Assembly: GCF_003337715.1 (NCBI RefSeq)
Contig: NZ_QPIX01000003.1
Location: 288,051 to 352,050 of the forward strand
Direction of reading: 5' to 3'
From: Ciceribacter lividus
Lineage (GTDB): Bacteria > Pseudomonadota > Alphaproteobacteria > Rhizobiales > Rhizobiaceae
Length of the DNA: 64,000 bases
In this document: positions 1 to 6,455 of the stretch, one piece after another
How the letters are laid out: every line of letters starts with the position of its first letter
How positions within the stretch are numbered: position 1 is the first letter of the stretch
Translations under genes and position numbers: made by a program
Notes under the pieces: model-generated
What the model saw: the letters and a program-made list of their open reading frames with translations, nothing else
The model's database searches: none
Told to the model about the DNA's origin: nothing

Positions 1-292
1 CGCGCTGAAAACCCTGGGTCAGCCGGAGAAGCAGCGAACGCTGGTCGCCGACCTTCTGCAGCTGCCGCGCGGTCGATTCGATCTGGCGGAAGGCGAGGTC
101 GCCGCGGTCGGGCCCCTGGTCGAGGAAATCGTAGATCGAACCGTTGCCGAAGAAGCGCGCGCCCGCACCGTTCGCCCAGAGCACCTGCTCGAGCCCGGCG
201 GAAAACAGCACCAGGGCCTCGCCGCGCGCAAAGCGCCCGCGGACACTCTCGTGCACGGCGACGTCGATGAACGGGTACTGCTGAACAGGCAT
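1..292 (-). CDS. Sensor histidine kinase, N-terminal fragment (PdhS-like)
   Basis: The reading frame starts with ATG at 292 and runs off the left edge, giving only about 97 residues. The visible part begins MPVQQYPFIDVAVHESV and continues with FSAGLEQVLWANGAGARFFG, which has the look of a PAS-type sensor region. It resembles the N-terminus of the large PAS-containing cell-cycle kinases of Rhizobiales (PdhS/PleC/DivJ relatives), but the kinase domain lies outside the window. The assignment rests on a remembered family pattern. What is directly seen is an open frame with good codon usage. It is transcribed divergently from the phasin gene. Confidence 0.45.
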   Translation of the reverse strand, partial: MPVQQYPFIDVAVHESVRGRFARGEALVLFSAGLEQVLWANGAGARFFGNGSIYDFLDQGPDRGDLAFRQIESTARQLQKVGDQRSLLLRLTQGFQR

Positions 293-435
293 GATAGACC
301 CAAATTAGCAACCGCCGCGTTATTCGGCAATTAACAGATTCTTAATATCTCCGGGTGCCGCGAGGGTCCAGCACGGCACAGGGCTTTCGGAAAACACGGT
401 TAACCGTTCCGACAATTGTGCGGCGCACAATAATG

Positions 436-464
436 TTGCAATGCACAAGAAGAGGTGCTATATA
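436..464 (+). promoter_or_regulatory. Phasin promoter with PhaR-type box
   Basis: A TTGCAA -35 (436-441) is followed after 17 bases by TATATA (459-464). The palindromic core TGCAATGCA (437-445) overlaps the -35. This TGC-N3-GCA core is the pattern described for PhaR, the repressor of phasin genes in Rhodobacter and Paracoccus, so it is a good candidate for polyhydroxybutyrate-responsive repression. The same core appears upstream of the patatin-bdhA genes in this window. Confidence 0.6.
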
Positions 465-520
465 AGGATCATCCAATCCATTCGGGCGCCTTAAACGTCC
501 CAACACAGGAGTGCATCGAA

Positions 521-970
521 ATGGCAAATGCAAACAAGAGCGACGTCTTCTCCTTCTCGGCTTTCGACCCGTCGAAGTTCACCGAGACCTTCCGCGACTT
601 CGCCGAAAAGGGTGCTGCGCAGTCGAAGGACGCCTACGCCAAGATGAAGACTGCCGCCGAGGAAGCCAGCAAGACCGTCGAGAACACGATGCAGACCGCC
701 CAGGCCGGCACTGTCGAACTCGGCCTCAAGGCCATCGAAGCCCTGCGGACCAATGCCGACATGTCGCTTTCCCATATGGAAGCGCTGCTCGGCGTGAAGT
801 CGGTTGCCGAACTCGTCGAACTCCAGACCGCCTTCCTGCGCAAGCAGGCCGAGGTGACGGTCGAGCAGGCGAAGGCCATGCAGGAAGCCGCCAAGAAGGT
901 TGCCGAGACTGTTACCAAGCAGGGCAAGGAAGCCGCCGACAAGGCCATGTCCTCGCTGAAGGTCGCCTGA
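521..970 (+). CDS. phaP: Phasin family protein
   Basis: A 149-residue, Ala/Lys/Glu-rich, almost wholly helical protein (MANANKSDVFSFSAFDPSKF...). It matches the phasin family that coats polyhydroxybutyrate granules and keeps them dispersed. The core around residues 25-130 has the typical alternation of AEKGAAQSKDAYAKM and ELVELQTAFLRKQAEVTVEQ. The ATG at 521 is preceded by CAGGAG at 505-510. An earlier in-frame ATG at 455 overlaps the likely promoter and is rejected. It is a single-gene unit with its own promoter, a TGC-N3-GCA operator over the -35, and a strong terminator just after the stop. The C-terminus (KEAADKAMSSLKVA) is lysine/alanine rich, as in other phasins. Confidence 0.9.
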   Translation: MANANKSDVFSFSAFDPSKFTETFRDFAEKGAAQSKDAYAKMKTAAEEASKTVENTMQTAQAGTVELGLKAIEALRTNADMSLSHMEALLGVKSVAELVELQTAFLRKQAEVTVEQAKAMQEAAKKVAETVTKQGKEAADKAMSSLKVA

Positions 971-1001
971 TCCGGGGCAATCCGCATCATTGAAATGAAA
1001 G

Positions 1002-1029
1002 GGCCGGGGCTTTGCTCCGGTCTTTTTTT
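1002..1029 (+). terminator. Rho-independent terminator of the phasin gene
   Basis: A 9-bp stem (GGCCGGGGC at 1002-1010 with GCTCCGGTC, allowing two G-U pairs) encloses a three-base loop and is followed by a run of seven T. It sits 31 bases after the phasin stop. Confidence 0.85.
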
Positions 1030-1106
1030 GTCCATGTCGAAAAGGGCTTGAAAAAAACGCCGAGTGCTCGTATGTGACCCCCTACAGCGTCCTGGGCGCT
1101 GTTTGT

Positions 1107-1183
1107 GCGGTTGTAGCTCAGTTGGTTAGAGCGCAGGTTTGTGGCACCTGAGGTCGTAGGTTCGATTCCCACCAACCGTACCA
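1107..1183 (+). tRNA. tRNA-His (anticodon GTG)
   Basis: A complete 77-base cloverleaf with encoded CCA. The acceptor GCGGTTG pairs with CAACCGT, with a G-U pair at 1-72. The anticodon stem CAGGT/ACCTG holds loop TTGTGGC. The T-arm carries GGTTCGATTCC. The base before position 1 is T and the discriminator is A. So the G-1:C73 pair typical of bacterial tRNA-His is missing, as is known for Alphaproteobacteria, where HisRS has changed its recognition. Confidence 0.95.
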
Positions 1184-1270
1184 TTTTCTCTCTTTGAGAA
1201 TTCCCCCGAAACATTGCCTTTTCCATTGGTCGTCGCCGCTTCGAGCAGTCGGCCGTCCTGTCCCTGCCGA

Positions 1271-1714
1271 CTACTCTTCGACGCCGAGGAGCGACAACGT
1301 GCGCGGATCGGGACTGCCGTAGAAGTGCCGGAGCGCCTCGCCGAAGGGGTGGTCGGCAGCATCCGCCGCGAGGAAGAGCGTCAGGCACGAACGGAACTTG
1401 ACGTCGTCCGGCGAGCCTAAGATCGCGTTCGCGCTCCGCTCAGGGTGCGAGAGAACGGCTTCGACGCATTCGCTCAGCCGCGGTCCGAGGAGTGGATGGG
1501 CGAGATAGGCGCGGGCTTCGCCGAGCGAGGCGATGCCGTAATATTGCGCCATCGGCGAGTGGCCTAGGCCGGAAAGTTGCGGAAAGACGAACCACATCCA
1601 GTGTGTCCGTTTGCGGCCCTCGCGCAGTTCCCGAAGGACGTCGGCATAGACCGGCGCCTGCGCCTCGATGAAACGTTCGAGATCAAGGTCATCTCCGTCG
1701 TCGTGTCCTGCCAT
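1271..1714 (-). CDS. DUF1810 family protein
   Basis: 147 residues. The pattern DLERFIEAQAPVYADVLRELREGRKRTHWMWFVFPQ near the N-terminus, then SPMAQYYGIASLGEARAYLAHPLLGPRL, and a C-terminal SCLTLF motif are characteristic of DUF1810. This is a small soluble family of unknown function, sometimes misannotated as calpastatin. It is full length for the family. The ATG at 1714 opens MAGHDDGDDLDLERF. It lies alone after tRNA-His and transcribes toward it. No operon partner or regulator is visible, and no function is proposed. Confidence 0.85.
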   Translation of the reverse strand: MAGHDDGDDLDLERFIEAQAPVYADVLRELREGRKRTHWMWFVFPQLSGLGHSPMAQYYGIASLGEARAYLAHPLLGPRLSECVEAVLSHPERSANAILGSPDDVKFRSCLTLFLAADAADHPFGEALRHFYGSPDPRTLSLLGVEE

Positions 1715-1988
1715 GGCACCCTCCCTGGATCAGGCTCAATCTGGTGTCCTGCCTGCATCTGCAACCATGCCGGGCGAGGCCCACATTGTCCCCAGTTTTC
1801 GCCCAGGCGTGCAGGATTGCAACAGGTAGCGTTCTGCCCATTTTTTGCCCGAAAATGTCGTGATCTTTCGTGTTCGGGGCGAGGCAGGCGTTCGGGAGGC
1901 ACCTGCCGCCGCACAATTCCCGCCGTGACTTTGTCGTCCGAATCGGATGAGAGAGCGCGCTCCAATAAGAAGCATGAGGGAGGAGCCC

Positions 1989-2255
1989 TTGGACATCTCG
2001 CAAGACGATGTCGCCCTGATCCGGGTGATGAAGCACTATTTCGAAACCAAGGCCGAGGTCGGCGCGCTGAAGGCGCAGCTTGAGACCGCCCGACGTGCGG
2101 CTGGCACGGAAGTCGCGGTCTTCTACGACCCTCGCTGCAATCTGGAATATGCCGAGGCTATCGTCCGCCAGGAACAGCTGAAGCGCGACATGCTGCGCCT
2201 CATGGATTGCGCCGAGGCCTGGGGACGCGGAGAGGCGATCACGGCCCTGCGCTGA
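1989..2255 (+). CDS. Small hypothetical coiled-coil protein
   Basis: I do not recognise a family. The frame is also open from ATG 1947 and ATG 1974, but the best ribosome binding site, GGGAGGAG at 1978-1985, lies just before an in-frame TTG at 1989. That start gives an 88-residue protein beginning MDISQDDVALIRVMKHYF. The middle (FETKAEVGALKAQLETARRAAGTE) is likely helical or coiled coil, and the tail (RDMLRLMDCAEAWGRGE) is amphipathic. Codon usage matches its neighbours. Using ATG 1974 instead would give a 93-residue protein. It sits 94 bases upstream of the phosphoribosyltransferase on the same strand, so co-transcription is possible. Confidence 0.5.
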   Translation: MDISQDDVALIRVMKHYFETKAEVGALKAQLETARRAAGTEVAVFYDPRCNLEYAEAIVRQEQLKRDMLRLMDCAEAWGRGEAITALR

Positions 2256-2349
2256 GCCGCCGCGACGATTGCGCAATTGCGGCCTGCCTGCCGACGGCGT
2301 TATCCTGCGATACGAGACGGCAAGTCGCGCTTCGAAGGAGGTGGCCCGC

Positions 2350-3033
2350 ATGTCCTTTATCGATCGGAACGAGGCCGGCGAACGGCTGGCGACGGCACTT
2401 GCCGGCTACCGCGGCACCGACGCGGTGGTGCTGGCGCTGCCGCGCGGCGGCGTCGAGGTGGGGCTGCCTGTCGCACGGGCACTCGGTCTGCCGCTCGACC
2501 TTCTCCTTGTGCGCAAGATCGGTGTTCCTTTCCAGCCGGAGGTCGCCATGGGTGCGATTGTCGACGGCGACAAGCCGGAGGTCGTGCGCAACGAGGACGT
2601 GATCCGCTATGCGGGGGTGTCGGACAAGGATTTCGACGCCGCCTGCCGCAAGCAGCTCGAAGAGATCGAGCGCCGCCGCGGCATCTATCTCAAGGGGCGC
2701 GAGCCCGTCCCGGTCGGCGGCAGGACCGCCATCATCGTGGATGACGGCGTGGCGACCGGGGCGACGCTGAAGGCCGCGCTGAAAGGGCTCGCGGCGAAGA
2801 ACCCGCGCCATATCGTGGTCGCGATGCCGGTGATACCGGCAAGCCTGATCCCGGAGCTGGAGGAACTCGCCGAAAAGGTCATCTGCCTCGAAGATCTCGG
2901 GCCGATCGGCGCCGTCGGCGCCCACTACCGCTATTTCCCCCAGCTCGAAGACGCAGACGTCGTCGCCTGCCTCGATGCCGCGGCGAAGCCAACGGTCGCA
3001 AAGCCGGCCGAAGAGGGACCTCCGCCGGCGTGA
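2350..3033 (+). CDS. Phosphoribosyltransferase (COG1926 type)
   Basis: 227 residues. The PRPP-binding loop IIVDDGVATGATL lies at about 129-140, preceded by VLALPRGGVEVG (27-38), which marks the COG1926 phosphoribosyltransferase family of unknown substrate. A middle insertion (KDFDAACRKQLEEIERRRGIYL) is also typical. The ATG at 2350 has AAGGAG at 2335-2340. The end converges, 12 bases apart, on the gene for a PRPP-synthetase fusion, whose product would be this enzyme's co-substrate. Members of this family often sit in oxygen-limitation or stress clusters. A role in salvage or nucleotide stress is inference. The C-terminal tail (AKPTVAKPAEEGPPPA) is low complexity. Confidence 0.85.
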   Translation: MSFIDRNEAGERLATALAGYRGTDAVVLALPRGGVEVGLPVARALGLPLDLLLVRKIGVPFQPEVAMGAIVDGDKPEVVRNEDVIRYAGVSDKDFDAACRKQLEEIERRRGIYLKGREPVPVGGRTAIIVDDGVATGATLKAALKGLAAKNPRHIVVAMPVIPASLIPELEELAEKVICLEDLGPIGAVGAHYRYFPQLEDADVVACLDAAAKPTVAKPAEEGPPPA

Positions 3034-3045
3034 GATTGCGCGCGA

Positions 3046-4536
3046 TCAGCTGCCGGAAGGCGCCTGGCATCGGGTGATTGCCGCCGAGAAGATCTCGGCG
3101 ACCGAGACGATTGCCAGCCGTTCGCCGAGGGGCGAGGCGGCGGCATCGACCTGTACTGTATCCGTGATCAGCAATTCCGCGATCGGCGCCCTGGCGAGAC
3201 GCTCCTCCGCTCCTTGTGAAAACAGCGCGTGCGTTGCGATCAGCCGAACCTCCCTGGCGCCGCGCGCCATGCAGGCCTCGGCGACCCTGACCATCGTTCC
3301 GCCGGAGCTGATGAGGTCGTCGATGATGATCGCCACGCGGTCCTTCACATCGCCCGCGAAGAGGTCGCCGGAAACGACGCCGGCGCTCCGCTGCTTTTCC
3401 ATGAAGGCTTTGCCGACCGGTCGCCCGAGCTGCTTTTCCAGCCGTTCGCGAAAGCTGTCGGCGCGCTTGCCGCCGCCGAGATCGGGGGAGACGACGGTGA
3501 CCTCTGCAGAGCCGACCTTTTCCGCGGTGTGGCGGGCGAAAGCGTCATAGGCGTCGAGGTGCAGCGTCGGAATGCGGAAGGACGACTGGTAGGCCGCAAC
3601 ATTGTGAGCTTCGATCGTGATCACCCGATCGGCGCCCATCGCCTCGATGAGTTCGGCGACGTAACGGCCGGTCAACGGATCGCGCGACTTGGTCTGGCGG
3701 TCCTTCCGGAGGTAGCAGAGGTAGGGTGTAACCGCGGTCACACTCTTCGCGCCGTTGGTCTTCAGCGTCGCGATGAAGAACAGCAGCCGGCATAACCGGT
3801 CGTTGGCCGAATGGCCACCGCCGCCGTTGAGGCTCGCGATAACGAAGGCGTCGCGGCCGCGCACGCTTTCGAGTGGCCGTGCCTTGTGCTCACCGTCCTC
3901 GAATTCCCGCTCTTCGAGCAGGCTCAGTTCCAATCCCATTGCCCGGGCGACCCGGCCGCCGAACTCGATGTCGCGGGCGAAGGAGAAGAGTAGGGGAGCG
4001 GGTGCGGCGGCAGACTTGGCCGGGCCGGCAGCGGCCGCGGCGACCGGGCGCAGCAGGACGCCGCCGAAGACCGCATCGATCGATCGTCCGTCCCCGGAGA
4101 GCGGCGCGACGACGATTTCCGCGACGATGCGGCCGCCATCCGCCCCGTGGGTCGTGAAGGTGGCGGAGATCGGCTCTCCCGTGCGGCAAACGAACTCGAA
4201 CAACATGCGCAGCCGTACGCTGCCGCGCGGGAAGGCCGCATCCGAGAGCAGCCTCGTATCGCCTTCCTCGCCGATCAGGGGACGCACGGCCTCGGCGCCC
4301 GCATGGAGCACGTAGTCGCGCTCGGCCGTCTTCGCCCGGCGAAAGATGAAGGCTGCCTGAGGGCTGGCGTGGGCCACCGGTTCGAGCGCCGCAATCGGCG
4401 GGGCGATCAGGTCGGCGCGCTTGTCCTTCCAGTCTTCGAGAAGCGTCGCCAGCACCTCGTCTCGCGGGGTGGGTGCGCTGTCGATGCGGTTGAAGAACTG
4501 CTTCAGGCCGGGGTCGAGTTGAGCAAGCACTGTCAT
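3046..4536 (-). CDS. PRPP synthetase-like enzyme fused to an N-terminal sensor-like domain
   Basis: 496 residues from ATG 4536 (GCGAGG upstream). Residues about 183-490 are a ribose-phosphate pyrophosphokinase. KDRQTKSRDPLTGRYVAELI (278-297) corresponds to the ATP/Mg region, SPDLGGGKRAD (350-360) to the flexible loop, and IIIDDLISSGGTM (403-415) to the PRPP loop. Normal PRPP synthetases have about 310 residues. Here about 165 extra N-terminal residues (TLLEDWKDKRADLIAPPIAALEPV, FIFRRAKTAERDYVLHAG, FEFVCRTGEP, GRIVAEIVVAPL) look like a PAS-type fold, perhaps near the PAS_5 family, joined by an Ala/Pro linker at 166-182. The catalytic loop KRAD and the DD pair are retained, so activity is plausible. 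An FNR/FixK-type box lies 61-74 bases upstream of the start. This is a second, specialised enzyme rather than housekeeping prs (inference). Confidence 0.8.
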   Translation of the reverse strand: MTVLAQLDPGLKQFFNRIDSAPTPRDEVLATLLEDWKDKRADLIAPPIAALEPVAHASPQAAFIFRRAKTAERDYVLHAGAEAVRPLIGEEGDTRLLSDAAFPRGSVRLRMLFEFVCRTGEPISATFTTHGADGGRIVAEIVVAPLSGDGRSIDAVFGGVLLRPVAAAAAGPAKSAAAPAPLLFSFARDIEFGGRVARAMGLELSLLEEREFEDGEHKARPLESVRGRDAFVIASLNGGGGHSANDRLCRLLFFIATLKTNGAKSVTAVTPYLCYLRKDRQTKSRDPLTGRYVAELIEAMGADRVITIEAHNVAAYQSSFRIPTLHLDAYDAFARHTAEKVGSAEVTVVSPDLGGGKRADSFRERLEKQLGRPVGKAFMEKQRSAGVVSGDLFAGDVKDRVAIIIDDLISSGGTMVRVAEACMARGAREVRLIATHALFSQGAEERLARAPIAELLITDTVQVDAAASPLGERLAIVSVAEIFSAAITRCQAPSGS

Positions 4537-4596
4537 GGTAACCTCGCATGCGTGAGCGTCGCCCTTGAGCCTTGTCACGTCTGCAGCGCCTCCGTC

Positions 4597-4610
4597 TTGA
4601 TCGGTGTCAA
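4597..4610 (-). promoter_or_regulatory. FNR/FixK-type box upstream of the PRPP synthetase fusion
   Basis: TTGATCGGTGTCAA matches the FNR/FixK consensus TTGAT-N4-ATCAA at 9 of 10 defined positions. It lies 61 bases upstream of the ATG at 4536. A TSS about 41 bases from the centre would leave a leader of about 26 bases, but the -10 for this direction is poor. Confidence 0.55.
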
Positions 4611-4642
4611 AAGGCGGCGTGCGCTTTCCTGCAAGACGCGCG

Positions 4643-4686
4643 TTGACAGGCGTCAAGGCATCCCTGTCTAATCCCGCGCATATTAT
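4643..4686 (+). promoter_or_regulatory. FNR/FixK-type box and -10 of the COG2187 gene
   Basis: TTGACAGGCGTCAA (4643-4656) is a symmetrical TTGAC-N4-GTCAA site. TATTAT at 4681-4686 is a good -10. A start of transcription near 4692 puts the box centre at about -42, the class II position used by FNR/FixK activators. The box also supplies a TTGACA hexamer, but at too long a spacing from the -10 to act as its -35. Confidence 0.6.
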
Positions 4687-4718
4687 GATGTCTTCATGGA
4701 TGGGAAGCCATAGGCCTC

Positions 4719-5753
4719 ATGCCGGTTACGATCGAAGAGAAGCTCGACGCGCTCCGAAAGCCTGCGCTCTATGGGAACGGAGCCGCAGACGTGCTGGCCG
4801 TCGAAACCCATATGTCCTGGGTCTTTCTCGTCGATGATGAGGTCTACAAGATCAAGAAGCCGGTGCATTTTCCCTTCGTCGACTTCACGACGCTGGACGC
4901 GCGTGAACGAAATTGCCGCGAAGAAGTGCGTCTGAACCGCCGGCTTGCGCCCGACGTCTATCTCGGCACAGTGGCACTGGTCCGTCGGGCGGATGGGTCC
5001 GTCGCGCTCGGAGGCCCGGGTGAGGTGGTCGACTGGCTGGTGCGCATGCGCCGTTTGCCGCAGGACCGCATGCTGAGCGCAGTGCTCACCGCCGGCGGTG
5101 CGGACGGGGCGACGGCCGACCGGCTGACGCGGGTGCTTGCGGACTTCTACCGCAAGGCGGAGCGCTCGCCGCTCTCCCCGCAGGAGCACGTGCAGTGTTT
5201 CGAGAGCCAGCAGGTGCAGAACCGCCAGGTGCTCAGCCATCGGGATTTCGACGTCGACATGCAGGCCATCCGGCGGGTGCTGAACCGTAACGACGAGTGC
5301 CTCCACGCGCTCCGGCCGTTGATCGAGGGGCGGGTGGCCGATGGCCGCTTCGTCGAGGGACATGGCGACCTCCGGCCGGAACACGTCTGCCTGACCGATC
5401 CGATCACCATCATCGATTGCCTGGAGTTCAGCTACCTGCTTCGCCTTGTCGACCCCTTCGAGGAGATCGCTTTCCTCGGCATGGAATGCGCCTTCCTCGG
5501 CGTACCGGAGATCGGGCGGGAGCTTGCGGCCCGTCTCGGGGCGGCGTTGGGCGATTCGGTCGCGCCGGAACTCTATCAGTTCTATTCCGCCTTCCGTGCG
5601 ACGATGCGAGCCCGTATGGCACTCGGCCACCTCGTCTACGGCCCGGCGGTCAACCGCCCCGCCTGGGAACGCAAGACCGACCGCTACATCGCGCTCGCCG
5701 AACATTTTCTCGCCATGCCGGAACTGGCGGCAGTCTCCGCCCGCGATATATGA
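4719..5753 (+). CDS. Kinase-like protein, aminoglycoside phosphotransferase fold (COG2187)
   Basis: 344 residues. VYKIKKPVHFPFVDF (42-56) carries the presumed ATP-binding lysine. HGDLRPEHV (215-223) is the catalytic-loop motif of APH/choline-kinase-like enzymes, and IIDCLEF (231-237) stands in for DFG. This is the uncharacterised COG2187 family, whose substrate is unknown and which need not be a resistance enzyme. It is divergent from the PRPP synthetase fusion across a 182-base region with two FNR/FixK boxes. The ATG at 4719 has only a weak AGG. Relatives often lie beside universal stress proteins and phosphoribosyltransferases. Low-oxygen control is inferred from the box. Confidence 0.8.
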   Translation: MPVTIEEKLDALRKPALYGNGAADVLAVETHMSWVFLVDDEVYKIKKPVHFPFVDFTTLDARERNCREEVRLNRRLAPDVYLGTVALVRRADGSVALGGPGEVVDWLVRMRRLPQDRMLSAVLTAGGADGATADRLTRVLADFYRKAERSPLSPQEHVQCFESQQVQNRQVLSHRDFDVDMQAIRRVLNRNDECLHALRPLIEGRVADGRFVEGHGDLRPEHVCLTDPITIIDCLEFSYLLRLVDPFEEIAFLGMECAFLGVPEIGRELAARLGAALGDSVAPELYQFYSAFRATMRARMALGHLVYGPAVNRPAWERKTDRYIALAEHFLAMPELAAVSARDI

Positions 5754-5798
5754 CGGGTACGGCGCCGGCCCGAACGCCGCCGATATGAGGACGACGTG

Positions 5799-6455
5799 AT
5801 GCTGCTTCAACTGCGCAAGGTGAGCAAATCCTACATGACGGCGGAGGGACCGCTTGAAGTTCTGCATGAGGTCGATCTTGCGCTCGATGCCGGAAGCACG
5901 CTGGCGCTCACCGGGGAGTCGGGCAGCGGCAAGTCGACCCTCCTTCATCTCGCCGCCGGCCTCGACTCACCGGATTCGGGTGTTGTCGAGATCGCCGGTC
6001 AGAACGTCGCGACGCTCGATGATGCGGGGCGGGCGGCGTTGCGGCGCGGCACGGTCGGCCTCGTCTTCCAGCAGTTCAACCTCATTCCGTCCCTCGACGT
6101 AGCGGCGAACCTTGCCTTTCATGCGCGGCTTGCCGGCCGGCATGATCCCCGTTGGCAGGCGGAGCTGACGGAGAGACTCGGCCTGAGCGGTCTCGCGCGG
6201 CGCTATCCCGAGCAGCTTTCCGGCGGCCAGCAGCAGCGGGTGGCGATCGGCCGAACGCTTGCCGCGCGCCCGAAGCTGGTTCTCGCCGACGAGCCGACCG
6301 GCAACCTCGACGAACCGACGGGCGACGCCGTGCTGGCACTGATGCTGACGCTGGTCGCGGAGTCCGGGGCCGCTCTTCTGATGGTCACCCATTCTGAGCG
6401 CCTCGCCGCGCAACTCGACCGTCGCGTCCACCTCAAGGCCGGGCGGATTGCATGA
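5799..6455 (+). CDS. ABC transporter ATP-binding protein (LolD/MacB type)
   Basis: 218 residues. Walker A GESGSGKST (39-47), signature LSGGQQQ (140-146) and Walker B LVLADEPTGNLDE (160-172) are intact. The DEPTGNLD motif is typical of the LolD/MacB/FtsE group that pairs with FtsX-like permeases. GTG 5796 and ATG 5799 are adjacent; TGAGGA at 5786-5791 fits the ATG better. The stop overlaps the ATG of the permease gene. With the next two genes it forms an AttEFGH-like set. It acts on the cytoplasmic side of the inner membrane. Confidence 0.92.
   Translation: MLLQLRKVSKSYMTAEGPLEVLHEVDLALDAGSTLALTGESGSGKSTLLHLAAGLDSPDSGVVEIAGQNVATLDDAGRAALRRGTVGLVFQQFNLIPSLDVAANLAFHARLAGRHDPRWQAELTERLGLSGLARRYPEQLSGGQQQRVAIGRTLAARPKLVLADEPTGNLDEPTGDAVLALMLTLVAESGAALLMVTHSERLAAQLDRRVHLKAGRIA

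Noticed and set aside
2264..2280. FNR-like or palindromic TTGCGCAATTGCGG ahead of the phosphoribosyltransferase
   Set aside because: Does not fit TTGAT-N4-ATCAA spacing and is a short GC-rich palindrome likely by chance.
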